A stretch of 64,000 nt of DNA from Methylocystis echinoides. GTDB taxonomy: Bacteria; Pseudomonadota; Alphaproteobacteria; Rhizobiales; Beijerinckiaceae. The notes beneath the pieces were generated by a model, which saw only the letters and a program-made list of their open reading frames with translations, was not told the origin of the DNA and did not search any database. Positions 33,929 through 43,318 of the stretch are shown one piece after another. Position 1 is the stretch's first letter. Each line of letters begins with the position of its first letter. The stretch spans positions 1 through 64,000 of the forward strand of contig NZ_BSEC01000002.1 in NCBI RefSeq assembly GCF_027923385.1. Direction: 5' to 3'. The position numbers and the translations under genes are program-made.

Positions 33929-35224
33929 TCATAGAACGCGTGAGATAGCGTGGATACCCTTCAGCCCGGTTCCAAAGCGGGCGATGGCGTCGCGGTGCGT
34001 CTCCAATTCGCCATAAGGCAAGTAACGCACTTTCAAATCGCGCACGCGGCTGAACGCGGGTCTTTGGAGCTGCATTCGAACTTCATTCTCGCGCGCATCA
34101 GGGGCCACCAGAAAGAGATTGTCTGTCTCGTGCATCTCGCTGAGCGCGAGATCAAGCATGCGTACGATGCCCGAATAGATCGAAGTCGTATGTTCGACTT
34201 CAAAAGCGGCGCTCACACGCGCTTGGCTCGAGTTGATCCAGAGCACATCGATCAGACGGATAGAGTCGGCGCCCGGCAAGCGTTCAAGCGGTTCTGGAAG
34301 GCGGTTCAGGCAACCAGAACTTAGCGATTTACCGTCATGTATGCGGCCCCGGTCGTTCGCCGCGATCCAGACTTCGTAACCGAGCGCCAGGCCAAGATCC
34401 CTGAGCCATGCCTGGACTTCGGTATGAGTGCGGTCGTTTGCCTTATCCGCAGCGAGTGGCCCCTCAAATTTCTTTGCGTTTTCTCGCGCCTTCGATAAAT
34501 CCGCAAGCCATTCCTCGCGCGCCGAACCGGAGTCGCAGACGGGAGGCGCTGAAAACCGGCCAATTCCTATGTCGAACAGGAAGCCGGCGATTGCGCCGAG
34601 GTCATTCGACAGGACGTCGCGATACGTCTGGTTCAAGCGTAAAACGCCGAGCCGCATTGCGAGATATTGATCCCAGCGGCCAAGCTTTACCTTGGAGCCT
34701 GTGACTGCATTGAAGCCTCTCACGATGGCTGTGTTAAACGGCGGCATGATCGTGGGGTGCAAGAAGTAGAGGAGGTTTGCGACGGCCGGTCCCAAGCCTT
34801 TGATTTCAAGGCGGTCAATGGTTTCGATTCCGGCGAGGATCTCCCTCTCAGTTTCGCAACAGCAGCAATGATGAAGCAAACGGGCAAAGGCCCGTTTGTT
34901 TTCCTCGTTTTCGTAGATGTCAGGGATCCGAAGCTTTGGCTTCCACAAAAAGGCGTGATCAGCGCCTTTGAAAATCTGTCGCTGCTCGGCGATTGACCCC
35001 ACGATCGTCTCCAGCGAGGAGCCTTTGTAAACGTTGCCAAAGCTTCCGGCCTCAATGTCGCTGACAACCAACGAAATGCCGCGCTTGATCGACCGGAAAT
35101 TCTTGAGGCGTTCCTCCCAGAGAAACCAAGATCTGTACGTGGCGCAAGGATCGTCTCGCCAACGTGCAATCAAATCCCGGAGTAGGTCCGACAGGGTAAT
35201 TCCTCCAGGGTATGAAAATGGCAT
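33929..35224 (-). CDS. Putative PD-(D/E)XK nuclease
   Basis: A 431-residue soluble protein in two parts. The N-terminal ~200 residues are helical and include LEIKGLGPAVANLLYFLHP, which resembles a helix-hairpin-helix DNA-binding element. From about 260, HTEVQAWLRDLGLALGYEVW and IAANDRGR lead to a restriction-endonuclease-like core with Asp in RLIDVLWI (about 326) and Glu-x-Glu in AAFEVEHTTSIYSGI (about 342-344), then LFLVAPDAREN. This Asp/ExE pattern with a preceding helix is typical of PD-(D/E)XK nucleases near restriction systems. No methylase is adjacent. Restriction or anti-phage activity is an inference. Confidence 0.65.
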   Translation of the reverse strand: MPFSYPGGITLSDLLRDLIARWRDDPCATYRSWFLWEERLKNFRSIKRGISLVVSDIEAGSFGNVYKGSSLETIVGSIAEQRQIFKGADHAFLWKPKLRIPDIYENEENKRAFARLLHHCCCCETEREILAGIETIDRLEIKGLGPAVANLLYFLHPTIMPPFNTAIVRGFNAVTGSKVKLGRWDQYLAMRLGVLRLNQTYRDVLSNDLGAIAGFLFDIGIGRFSAPPVCDSGSAREEWLADLSKARENAKKFEGPLAADKANDRTHTEVQAWLRDLGLALGYEVWIAANDRGRIHDGKSLSSGCLNRLPEPLERLPGADSIRLIDVLWINSSQARVSAAFEVEHTTSIYSGIVRMLDLALSEMHETDNLFLVAPDARENEVRMQLQRPAFSRVRDLKVRYLPYGELETHRDAIARFGTGLKGIHAISRVL

Positions 35225-35381
35225 TCTCGCAGACTATTTGCTGACGCGCAACATGCGACTGACATGAACCGATCTGTTGCGAGACCGGGCGCGCGCCATA
35301 CTGACAGCGCCAAGCGGACACCTCGAAAAACCTCGCCGATTTGCCGGCGTCGTGATTCAATCGTCGGGCGGCGCGGAGGGA

Positions 35382-35577
35382 ATGGCGATGAGTCGGCAGC
35401 CCGGGCTTTTTGATCTGGACGAGCGGTATCGGAAATTGTCGGAGGTCGGCGATCCGTTGATGCGGCTCAAAGAGCTCATTGACTTCGAAGTCTTCCGCCC
35501 GGCGCTCGCCACGGCGGTGAAGCGCTCCAACGGCGCCAAGGGCGGGCGTCCGGCGTATGACGCCGTGCTGATGTTCA
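35382..35577 (+). pseudogene. IS5-family transposase, N-terminal fragment
   Basis: The fragment reads MSRQPGLFDLDERYRKLSEV, VFRPALATAVKRSNGAKGGR, PAYDAVLMF and is then cut by the inner element. A GGAGGG ribosome site precedes it. It continues at 36961. Confidence 0.88.
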
Positions 35578-35592
35578 TGTATGGATGCCCCC

Positions 35593-35847
35593 GTTCGCGC
35601 AAGGTGTTTTTCGTAAAGTCTGGACGGGTGATCGGGTGCGGTCATGTATCAGGCCTTCTAGCGCGGCCTGACCGCCGCTGGCCGGTATGGAGATTCGCGG
35701 ACCTGGCGCAGATCAAGATCGCGAGCTTTGCGCTCGTTGAACATCAATGCATTTCCAAGCCCTGATCTAGCCGATCAATTTGTCCTTACCGTTCGATGAC
35801 CTCCCGCGCGCCCAAACTTCCTTCGACTGTCCGATTTGATCGCAAGA
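35593..35847 (-). ncRNA. Candidate guide RNA region of the IS1111-type element
   Basis: IS1111-group elements carry their targeting RNA in the long non-coding end downstream of the transposase. This 255-base stretch has exactly that position and includes pairing stretches such as GGCCTTCTAGCGCGGCC. No ORF in it is convincing. The RNA limits are not known. Confidence 0.4.
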
Positions 35848-36876
35848 TCAAACCGGTGCAGACGCAGGAACTCGATAGTCCTCACCTTTTGTGAGCATGG
35901 CCCAGACCACGCGGGCCATTTTGTTGGCAAGCGCAATCGCGACCAGCCGGCGCGGCTTGCGCGCGAGCATACGATAAAGCCACGTTCCCTCAGCCGCCCC
36001 CTTACGGAGTGCGCTGCGCACGACGGCCATCGCACCAATGATCAGCAACCGTCGAATATCTCGTTGCCCCATTTTTGAGGTTCTTCCGAGAAGCTGCTTG
36101 CCTCCGGTAGAGTGTTGGGCTGGAACCAGCCCAAGCCAAGCGGCAAAATCCCGTCCACGTCGAAAGACCTCCATCGGAGGGGCGAATGTTTCGATCGCTA
36201 TGGCGGTAATTGGCCCGATCCCTGGCACGGTCCGAAGCCGCCGGGTCTGCGAGCCGCATTCGGCTTCGCGAGCGATTACTTTCTCGAGGGCGACGACCTT
36301 TTCCGAAAGCTCACTGATTTGCGTGAGAAAAATTCGCGCCAACTCAACGACGAGGAGCGGCAGAGACGTTGAAGGATCATCGACCGCTTCCGCAAGCGTT
36401 TTTACGTTTGTTGATCCTTGTGGCGCGACGACGCCATGTTCGGCCATGTGGCCACGCAGCGCGTTGATCAATTGCGTGCGCTGGCGAACGAGCAGGTCTC
36501 GGGTGCGAAATAGCATGGCGTGCGCCTGCTGCTCCTGCGCCTTGACTGAGACGAAGCGCATGGTCGGCCGGCTTGCCGCCTCCGCGATTGCCTCCGCGTC
36601 GGCAGCGTCGTTCTTTTGCCGCTTGACAAAGGGTTTGACGTAAATGGGCGGGATCAAGCGAACCTCATGACCAAGCTCTTGGATCGCCCGTCCCCAGTGA
36701 TGTGAGCTCCCGCATGCTTCCATCGCAACGATGCAGCGAGGCTGCTCGGCCAAAAAGGCAAGGATTTTCTCTCGGGAAAGCTTCTTACGGAACGCCACGC
36801 CGCCAATAGCGCAAGCGCCGTGGAGCTGAAAGACACGCTTTGCAAGATCAAGACCGATGATGCTAGCCTTTTCCAT
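35848..36876 (-). CDS. IS110-family transposase (IS1111 group)
   Basis: A 342-residue transposase. The DEDD domain has IIGLDLAKRVFQLHGACAIG, RCIVAMEACGSSHHWGRAIQ and KNDAADAEAIAEAASRPTMR. The Tnp_20 domain has RLRTVPGIGPITAIAIETFA and DFAAWLGLVPAQHSTGGKQL with the conserved serine region. I start it at MEKASIIGLD (36876); the upstream extension crosses the element end. All acidic residues are present. Confidence 0.92.
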   Translation of the reverse strand: MEKASIIGLDLAKRVFQLHGACAIGGVAFRKKLSREKILAFLAEQPRCIVAMEACGSSHHWGRAIQELGHEVRLIPPIYVKPFVKRQKNDAADAEAIAEAASRPTMRFVSVKAQEQQAHAMLFRTRDLLVRQRTQLINALRGHMAEHGVVAPQGSTNVKTLAEAVDDPSTSLPLLVVELARIFLTQISELSEKVVALEKVIAREAECGSQTRRLRTVPGIGPITAIAIETFAPPMEVFRRGRDFAAWLGLVPAQHSTGGKQLLGRTSKMGQRDIRRLLIIGAMAVVRSALRKGAAEGTWLYRMLARKPRRLVAIALANKMARVVWAMLTKGEDYRVPASAPV

Positions 36877-36960
36877 GGATGCCCTCTTCGTTGTTGCGGT
36901 GCTCGAGGCGCCACGACCTTGGCACATTACGATGCCGTCGGGAGGGGGCATCCACTCCAT

Positions 36961-37852
36961 CAAGATTTTGATCCTCCAGACGCTCTACACACTCGGCGAC
37001 GATGCGACGGAGTTCCAGATCCGCGACCGCTTCTCCTTCATGCGCTTTCTCGGGCTCGAGCTGCATCACGCCGTGCCCGACGCCAAGACGATCTGGCTGT
37101 TTCGCGAGCAACTCGCGAAGGCCGGCGCGATCGACGCGCTGTTCGAAAGCTTCGACGCGCATCTGAAGACGCAAGGCTTTCTCGCCATGTCGGGGCAGAT
37201 CGTGGACGCGACCCTCGTCGCCGCGCCGCGTCAGCGCAACACCGACGACGAGAAAAAGGCGATCAAGGAGGGGCGCATTCCGGACGACTGGAAGGCGAAG
37301 CCGAAAAAGCTGGCGCAGAAGGATCGCGACGCGCGCTGGACGTTGAAACGCGCCAAGGCGCGGCCGGCGAAGGACGGCGAGAAGGCCAAAGTGGAAATCG
37401 CGATCCCAGTGTTCGGCTACAAGAACCACGTCTCGATAGACCGCGCCCATGGGCTCATCCGGCGCTTCGCGGTGACGAACGCCGCGGCGCACGACGGCGC
37501 GCGGCTCCCCGAGGTTCTCGACAAGAGCAACACGGCGAGCGCCGTTTGGGCGGACACGGCTTATCGTTCGCACGCCAACGAAAAGCACATGGAGAGATGC
37601 GGCTTCGTTTCGAAGGTCCACTTCCGGCGGCGCAGGGGAGCGCCGCTGACGACGGCGCAGGCGAAGGCCAACGCAGCGAGATCGAAAGTGCGCTCGGCGG
37701 TGGAGACGGTCTTCGCCGCGCAGAAGCATCGCTTCGGATTGTTCGTGCGAACCATCGGCGCGACGCGCGCCAGGGTGAAGATCGGCCTCGCCAACATCGC
37801 CTACAACGTCACGCGCTTTATCTGGCTCTCGACCCGGCCCGTTGCGGCATGA
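36961..37852 (+). pseudogene. IS5-family transposase, C-terminal fragment
   Basis: The remainder of the interrupted transposase: ILILQTLYTLGDDATEFQIR, DRFSFMRFLGLELHHAVPDA, GQIVDATLVAAPRQRNTDDE (first Asp), AVWADTAYRSHANEKHMER (second Asp), and SAVETVFAAQKHRFGLFVRT (Glu). It joins the fragment ending at 35577 through TTCAAG. The full protein would be about 360 residues. Confidence 0.9.
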
Positions 37853-37983
37853 ACGCCGAGGCCGCCGCGACACGCGGCCGCCTTACAGACGCAGCATAGG
37901 CTGCATTCCCCCCGTCAAAGCGCCAGGCGCGCCGTTCTCACGTCGCCGCAGCCGCTGAAGACGGTTTTTCGAGGCGTCCAAGC

Positions 37984-38290
37984 GTTTTTAGAAGGCCGAA
38001 AACCTCACTTTTGTTGCGCAGGCCTCTCGCCAATTGCATAGGCGGTCGAACCTAGGCTCAGGCGGGCGAGTGCTGCACGAAGGACAGCCTCGCAAGCGCG
38101 CTAACGGCGCGGCGGAAAAGGACAGAATGGCCCGCGTCTCAGCCGACGCGTTGCGTTTAATGGTCGTCAGTGTTTGCACCGAATCTGCAAAGCTTCCGCC
38201 TGAGCGCCGCAAGCAGGCCACCTGTCCCGCGCGCTGGAGGCCTTGATCTAAATGGCCTATGATTAAGTCCCGCGTTCCCAGATTGGGAGT
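37984..38290. other. Gene-free stretch
   Basis: About 300 bases between the IS5-family element and the DUF2933 gene. No coding signal is seen. The copper genes that follow probably have their promoter here. Confidence 0.45.
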
Positions 38291-38524
38291 ATGACGCGTC
38301 CGGAGCAGCCAAAAATGCGATTTTCACTTCCGCGAACCCCCCTCCTGCTTCTCTACGGACTGGCAGCCGCATTTCTTGTTTATTGGCATTGGCGGCACAT
38401 TCTTGACGCTCTCCCATTTTTAGTCGTCCTCGCATGCCCGCTGATGCATCTCTTCATGCACCATGGACACGGCCATCGCCACGACGCGCCGCCTGAAAAT
38501 CACAGAGAAACGAAAATTGACTAG
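38291..38524 (+). CDS. DUF2933 small membrane protein, copy 1
   Basis: A 77-residue protein with two hydrophobic helices (PLLLLYGLAAAFLVYWHW; ALPFLVVLACPLMHLFMHHG) and a His-rich tail (HGHGHRHDAPPENHRE). The CPLMHxFMHxGHG motif is the DUF2933 signature and is repeated in the protein at 55385. It lies 21 bases before a copper ATPase gene, and the motif residues (Cys, Met, His) suit Cu(I). The start could be the Met at 38315. Confidence 0.8.
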   Translation: MTRPEQPKMRFSLPRTPLLLLYGLAAAFLVYWHWRHILDALPFLVVLACPLMHLFMHHGHGHRHDAPPENHRETKID

Positions 38525-38545
38525 GTTGAGCTGAGCGGGGAAGTC

Positions 38546-40837
38546 ATGGGGCACGAGCATCATCACCCTCGTCATCACTCAGACCCCGCCGAGCATAAGA
38601 CGCATTCTGATCTGCGACCTTCGCATGCCTCTTCCAGCCAATCTGGCAAGGGTGACCAGAGCCCCACGCCTGCCGGAGAAGGCGCCATCTACACTTGTCC
38701 CATGCATCCGCAAATTCGCCAGGTCGGCCCCGGAAACTGCCCGATCTGCGGGATGACGCTCGAGCCCGTCATAGCCGCCGTAGAAGAGGGACGAAGCGCC
38801 GAGCTCATAGATATGACGCAGCGGTTCTGGGTTGGGTTGGCGTTGACGATTCCTGTCTTCCTGCTCGAGATGGGCGGCCACTTCTTCAATCTTCATGATT
38901 ATATTTCGCCCGAAGAGTCCGGGTGGGTGCAGTTTGCCTTGGCGACACCGGTGGTCTTGTGGGCCGGTTGGCCATTTTTCGTCAGAGGCGCCAAGTCACT
39001 GCTCACTCGGCGCCTCAATATGTTCACCCTCATCGCCATGGGCACGGGCGTCGCGTGGACCTACAGCGTTATCGCAGCTTTTGTGCCCGCAATCTTTCCA
39101 GCGACGTTTCGCAGCGCCGAGGGCGCGGTTCCTCTCTATTTCGAGGCGGCGGCCGTCATCACCGTGCTCGTGCTCCTTGGACAAGTTCTTGAATTGCGCG
39201 CCCGCGAACAGACCGGGGGCGCTATCCGCGCTTTGCTTAACCTTGCGCCCGTCACAGCGAAGCGTGTTCGCGACGACGGCTCTGACGAGGAGGTCGCGCT
39301 GGATCAGGTCAGCGTGGGCGACCGCCTGCGTGTGCGTCCTGGAGAGAAGGTGCCGGTCGACGGGGCTCTTGTCGAGGGCCGAAGCTCGGTGGACGAGTCC
39401 ATGGTGACGGGCGAGTCCATGCCGGTGACCAAGAGCGTTGGCGACACTGTCATCGGCGGCACGCTCAACCAGACTGGCGGCTTCATCATGAGAGCAGACA
39501 AGGTTGGCAGCGACACGATGCTTTCCCGCATCGTCGACATGGTCGCTTCCGCCCAGAGAAGCCGCGCGCCAATCCAGCGCCTCGCTGATCAGGTCTCCGG
39601 CTGGTTCGTCCCTCTTGTCATCCTCGTCGCGCTGTTTGCGTTTGGCGCCTGGTCGATCTGGGGGCCGGAGCCCCGCATGAGCTATGGGCTGATCGCAGCC
39701 GTCTCGGTTCTCATCATCGCCTGTCCCTGCGCCCTTGGCCTCGCGACTCCGATGTCGATCATGGTAGGCGTGGGGCGCGGCGCGCAATTGGGCGTCCTGA
39801 TCAAGAACGCCGAGGCGCTCGAGCGGCTCGAGAAGATCGACACGCTCGTTATCGACAAGACCGGCACGCTGACAGAGGGCCGGCCTCGCGTAACGGCCAT
39901 CCGGCCGGTCGCGGAAATAACAGAAAACGAACTTCTAAGAGTCGCGGCGAGCCTGGAGCGCGCAAGCGAGCATCCGCTTGCGCACGCGATCGTCAAGGCG
40001 GCCTCAGACCGTGACTTGAGCCTTTCAGAGGCGACGGACTTTAATTCGCCGGTCGGAAAGGGGGTGACAGGCCGGATCGGCGAGTCGGCGGTCGTCATTG
40101 GCAATCGGCGCTTCCTGGAGGAACTTGCGATCGACGCGGGAGCGCTCGACGCCGTCGCCGAAGGGCTAAGGGAGGATGGCGCGACGGCAATTTTCGTCGC
40201 CGTGGATGGCCGCCCGGCAGGCGTCATCGCGATCGCTGATCCGATCAAGGAGACGACCCGGGATGCGCTGCAGGCGCTGGTCGATGAAGGAATCTCGGTC
40301 GTCATGCTCACGGGCGACAATTGGACATCGGCGCGAGCTGTCGCGAGGCGCCTGGGCATTTCGGAGGTCGAGGCGGAAATCCTCCCGCAGGATAAGAGCC
40401 AGGTTGTCACCCGGCTGCGTCAATCTGGACGGGTCGTCGCGATGGCTGGAGATGGCGTGAATGACGCGCCGGCGTTAGCCGCGGCCGATGTGGGCATTGC
40501 CATGGGCACAGGCACCGACGTGGCGATCGAGAGCGCCGGCGTCACCTTGCTTAAGGGGGATTTGCGCGGCATCGTGCGAGGGCGTCGCCTATCGAGGGCG
40601 ACCATGCGGAACATTAGAGAAAACCTGTTCTTCGCTTTTATCTACAATGCAGCCGGCGTGCCTGTCGCGGCAGGCGGGCTATACCAGGTCTTCGGCATTT
40701 TGCTGTCGCCGACAATTGCTGCGGCGGCCATGGCGTTGTCCTCCGTTAGCGTCGTCTTGAATTCACTGAGGCTCAGGCGGGCTCGGATCGAGCCCAAGCG
40801 TCTACCAATCATGCCGCCGTTCCCAGGCATCACCTGA
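38546..40837 (+). CDS. copA: CopA-type Cu(I)/Ag(I) P1B ATPase
   Basis: A 763-residue pump exporting Cu(I)/Ag(I) to the periplasm. The His-rich N-terminus ([20 protein letters not shown]) leads to a heavy-metal-binding YHS-like domain, [20 protein letters not shown] (about 49-68), instead of an HMA domain. Signature elements are the actuator loop MVTGESMPV, the membrane metal site [11 protein letters not shown] (about 393-403), the phosphorylation site [11 protein letters not shown] (Asp about 437), [15 protein letters not shown] and [20 protein letters not shown]. Membrane helix 8 carries [15 protein letters not shown]. With DUF2933 it forms a two-gene copper unit. Confidence 0.95.
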   Translation: MGHEHHHPRHHSDPAEHKTHSDLRPSHASSSQSGKGDQSPTPAGEGAIYTCPMHPQIRQVGPGNCPICGMTLEPVIAAVEEGRSAELIDMTQRFWVGLALTIPVFLLEMGGHFFNLHDYISPEESGWVQFALATPVVLWAGWPFFVRGAKSLLTRRLNMFTLIAMGTGVAWTYSVIAAFVPAIFPATFRSAEGAVPLYFEAAAVITVLVLLGQVLELRAREQTGGAIRALLNLAPVTAKRVRDDGSDEEVALDQVSVGDRLRVRPGEKVPVDGALVEGRSSVDESMVTGESMPVTKSVGDTVIGGTLNQTGGFIMRADKVGSDTMLSRIVDMVASAQRSRAPIQRLADQVSGWFVPLVILVALFAFGAWSIWGPEPRMSYGLIAAVSVLIIACPCALGLATPMSIMVGVGRGAQLGVLIKNAEALERLEKIDTLVIDKTGTLTEGRPRVTAIRPVAEITENELLRVAASLERASEHPLAHAIVKAASDRDLSLSEATDFNSPVGKGVTGRIGESAVVIGNRRFLEELAIDAGALDAVAEGLREDGATAIFVAVDGRPAGVIAIADPIKETTRDALQALVDEGISVVMLTGDNWTSARAVARRLGISEVEAEILPQDKSQVVTRLRQSGRVVAMAGDGVNDAPALAAADVGIAMGTGTDVAIESAGVTLLKGDLRGIVRGRRLSRATMRNIRENLFFAFIYNAAGVPVAAGGLYQVFGILLSPTIAAAAMALSSVSVVLNSLRLRRARIEPKRLPIMPPFPGIT

Positions 40838-40851
40838 GGATGGTTGAAATC

Positions 40852-41302
40852 CTATGGGTCTTGTTCGACGCGTCGGAGGCTGTCGAACGCGCCGAGGAAC
40901 GGTAGGAGCCCTTCAAGAGCGATGCCCGCAAGCATCCCGACGAAAAACAACACGGCCTGAGGATCGAGAAGTCCCAGGTTGAACACCGCTGGTCCGGGAC
41001 AGACGCCCGAGAGGCCCCAGCCGAGCCCAAAAATCGTTGCGCCCACGAGCATCTGTCGGTCAACCGCCCGAATTGAGGACGGCTGCGCCGAACAGCCAGT
41101 TAGAGGTATTTCCTTCTTTTCCACCATCTGAAATGCAAAAAACCCCACCAACACGGCGCCTCCCATCACCAGGGCGAGCGAAGGGTCCCAAAGGCCCGAA
41201 AATATCAAGAAAACTCAGCACCTTACCTGGATCTGTCATGCCGCTGACGTAAAGACCCAGACCGAACACGGCGCCGAGGACGAAAGTAAGAAGGATACGC
41301 AT
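40852..41302 (-). pseudogene. DUF6691/YeeE-type transport subunit, one-base frameshift
   Basis: The first 35 residues (MRILLTFVLGAVFGLGLYVS, GMTDPGKVLSFLDIF) read in one frame and the remainder (GLWDPSLALVMGGAVLVGFF, MLVGATIFGLGWGLSGVCPG, FVGMLAGIALEGLLPFL) in another. A single missing base near 41200, at GATATTTTCGGGCC, explains it. The conserved Cys in GVCPGPA is present. Partner of the YeeE/YedE gene 12 bases upstream. An assembly error is possible. Confidence 0.8.
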
Positions 41303-41314
41303 TTTCTCGGTCCT

Positions 41315-41746
41315 TTACCCGATCACGTGCCGAACGACGAAAACGGTCGTCATCGCTGATCCCATAAAAGTGCACGTCGCGACCAATGATCGCAGCGAGA
41401 GGCGGGACAGGCCGCAGACTCCATGTCCGCTCGTGCAACCGCCGCCGAGGCGCGAACCGAAGCCAACCAGAAAGCCAGCAAACCCGGTCAAGGGGTAAGC
41501 GATCTGGAAAGCTGGTCGCGCTGGCGTTTCGAAGAACCCGATCAGAAGAGCCGACGCGAAGAGGCCAAAGAGGAAGACGATCCGCCAATCAACGTCACCC
41601 GGGCGCGGTGGAAACAGCCCCGAGAGGATGCCGCTGATTCCTGCGACTCGGCCAATGAGAAGCGCCGTCAGCCCTGCAGATCCCCCGATCAGCGCGCCGC
41701 CTGCGAGCGCGCTCAAGGGCGAAAAATGCGTCCAGTCGATTTGCAC
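41315..41746 (-). CDS. YeeE/YedE family (sulphur-compound) membrane protein
   Basis: A 143-residue inner-membrane protein with about four helices. The signature GFGSRLGGGCTSGHGVCGLS (about residues 98-117) with its two Cys is typical of YeeE/YedE proteins, which transport thiosulphate or related sulphur species. It is the first gene of a pair with the frameshifted subunit at 40852. It is divergent from the FadL-type porin gene, with a very AT-rich gap between them. Confidence 0.87.
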   Translation of the reverse strand: MQIDWTHFSPLSALAGGALIGGSAGLTALLIGRVAGISGILSGLFPPRPGDVDWRIVFLFGLFASALLIGFFETPARPAFQIAYPLTGFAGFLVGFGSRLGGGCTSGHGVCGLSRLSLRSLVATCTFMGSAMTTVFVVRHVIG

Positions 41747-41893
41747 GTGATTTCCTTCAACAAAAGCAATAGCTTACAGCCCCGCTCGCGGCCCTTCCAG
41801 TTATTTTAAGCGCGGAGTTGCTGAGAAGCTATATACAAACACTATAAACTATATAATAGTAGTGGTCTAAGGAAGACAGAACAAGGTCGCTTC
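41747..41893. promoter_or_regulatory. AT-rich divergent promoter region
   Basis: The stretch 41830-41860 (ATATACAAACACTATAAAC followed by TATATAATAG) is strikingly AT-rich for this DNA and contains TATAAT at 41852-41857, 36 bases before the porin start. No good -35 box is visible, suggesting activator or repressor control. Confidence 0.5.
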
Positions 41894-43204
41894 ATGATCC
41901 CGTTTCCCCGCCTCGCCGCGTTCCTTCTGGCCGCCGCAACTCTGAGCACTCACGCCGAGGCCACCGAGGGCTATTTCTTGGAAGGCTATGGCGCGCGCGA
42001 AAAAGGCGTTGGCGGCGCCGGCGCCGCAGACTCGCGTGATCCTCTCGCGTTGTCGATCAATCCAGCCGGCCTCGTGGACGTGAATGATCAATATACGCTT
42101 GGCCTCACCGCCTTTTCGCCCGACCGAGGCTATTGGGCCTCAGGCCCGGGTTTTGTCGCGCCGGGCTTTGTCCAAAGCGGACGTGCCCTCTTTCCCATTC
42201 CGAACGGGGGTTATAGCCAGCGCTTCAACCAAACGTCAGCGTGGGGCGTCGCCGTATATGGCAACGGCGGCATGAACACGACCTACTCGCCGAACTATGT
42301 GAGCGAGTTTTTTGGCAGTCCGATGTGCGGCAAGACTGGCGTATTCTGTGGCCGCAATGCTGGCGTCGACCTAAATCAGGCCTACATTACCGCTGGCTAC
42401 GCCCAACGTTTCGGAAATCTTTCCCTAGGTTTTGCGCCGGTGTTGGCCGTGCAAATCTTCAAAGCAAGAGGCTTGGAGGTCTTCGCGCCTTTTTCGATGG
42501 CGCCAGAACAACTCACCAACCATACCTACAACTGGTCTGTGGGGGCGGGGGTCCGCGCGGGCCTGCAATACCGCGTCACCGACAGTCTTAGGGTCGGCGT
42601 CGCCGGCTCCTCGCCCATCTGGATGTCGCCCTTTGAGAATTACAAAGGCTTGTTCGCCAATCGAGGCGACTTCGACATTCCCGCAAATATCACGGCGGGC
42701 GTTGCCTATGATATCCTGCCGACCTTCACCCTGCTGGCCGACTGGAAGCATATTTTCTATTCTCAGGTTCCCTCCGTCGGCAATTGGTCGACGGAACAAT
42801 TGCCGCTTGGCGCCATCGGCGGTCCGGGATTTGGCTGGCGCGACATCAACGTGATCAAAGTCGGCGCGGAATATCGCGGGTTCGAGAAGCTCACTCTTCG
42901 ACTAGGCTACAGCTACAACAACAATCCCATCAACCCGCGTGACGTCACGCTGAATATTCTTGCGCCCGCTGTGACGAAGCATCACATCAGTGGCGGCCTC
43001 AGTTATTTTGTGACGCCTTCGTCGTCGATTGATCTGGCCGCAGTCGTTTCGCCGCAGGCTACGGTGTCGGGTGTCGAGCGCACGCCGCTTGGACCCAATC
43101 CCATGCGGACGATCACGCTTTACCTCAACTCGTTCGAAGTCACGGCAGGATGGACGCACCGCTTCGATGCGGCGTCAACAACTCCTGTCACCGCAAGATT
43201 CTAA
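41894..43204 (+). CDS. OmpP1/FadL-family outer-membrane transporter
   Basis: A 436-residue outer-membrane porin for hydrophobic compounds. A signal peptide (PRLAAFLLAAATLSTHAEAT) is followed by the family N-terminus EGYFLEGYGAREKGVGGAGA and DSRDPLALSINPAGLVDV. Barrel strands follow, with GYAQRFGNLSLGFAPVLAV and INVIKVGAEYRGFEKLTLRL, ending TARF. Its neighbours (YeeE/YedE, OsmC) suggest import of a sulphur-containing or other hydrophobic molecule rather than fatty acid, but this is inference. Confidence 0.9.
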   Translation: MIPFPRLAAFLLAAATLSTHAEATEGYFLEGYGAREKGVGGAGAADSRDPLALSINPAGLVDVNDQYTLGLTAFSPDRGYWASGPGFVAPGFVQSGRALFPIPNGGYSQRFNQTSAWGVAVYGNGGMNTTYSPNYVSEFFGSPMCGKTGVFCGRNAGVDLNQAYITAGYAQRFGNLSLGFAPVLAVQIFKARGLEVFAPFSMAPEQLTNHTYNWSVGAGVRAGLQYRVTDSLRVGVAGSSPIWMSPFENYKGLFANRGDFDIPANITAGVAYDILPTFTLLADWKHIFYSQVPSVGNWSTEQLPLGAIGGPGFGWRDINVIKVGAEYRGFEKLTLRLGYSYNNNPINPRDVTLNILAPAVTKHHISGGLSYFVTPSSSIDLAAVVSPQATVSGVERTPLGPNPMRTITLYLNSFEVTAGWTHRFDAASTTPVTARF

Positions 43205-43318
43205 CCTCTCCCCCAGTTTGGCCTGACGCCTTCGGGATCAAGTCCCTTGTCCAAGGTTCCACCAATCAGCCTCGTCGGGCACTCAGCCTCATCACTGTGA
43301 AAAAGGAGAAAATACCGG

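Larger units (their letters stand above)
35577..36960 (-). mobile_element. IS1111-type (IS110-family) element nested in the IS5-family element
   Basis: About 1.38 kb inserted in the transposase codon run ATGTTC|AAGATT. Subterminal inverted repeats TGGATGCCCCC (35582-35592) and GGGGGCATCCA (36944-36954) are perfect over 11 bp, a feature of the IS1111 subgroup. The transposase gene lies near the right end; a ~255-base non-coding region occupies the left end. Confidence 0.88.
35316..37979 (+). mobile_element. IS5-family insertion sequence interrupted by an IS1111-type element
   Basis: Ends are defined by inverted repeats GGAC(A/G)CCTCGAAAAACC (35316-35332 and 37963-37979) and a 4-bp AAGC duplication at 35312-35315 and 37980-37983. 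Without the inner insertion the element would be about 1.28 kb. The duplication shows it entered intact before being interrupted. Confidence 0.9.

Noticed and set aside
36820..37899. 359-residue ORF overlapping the IS5-family transposase in another frame
   Set aside because: The Arg/Gly-rich composition and full overlap with the clear transposase frame mark it as a shadow.
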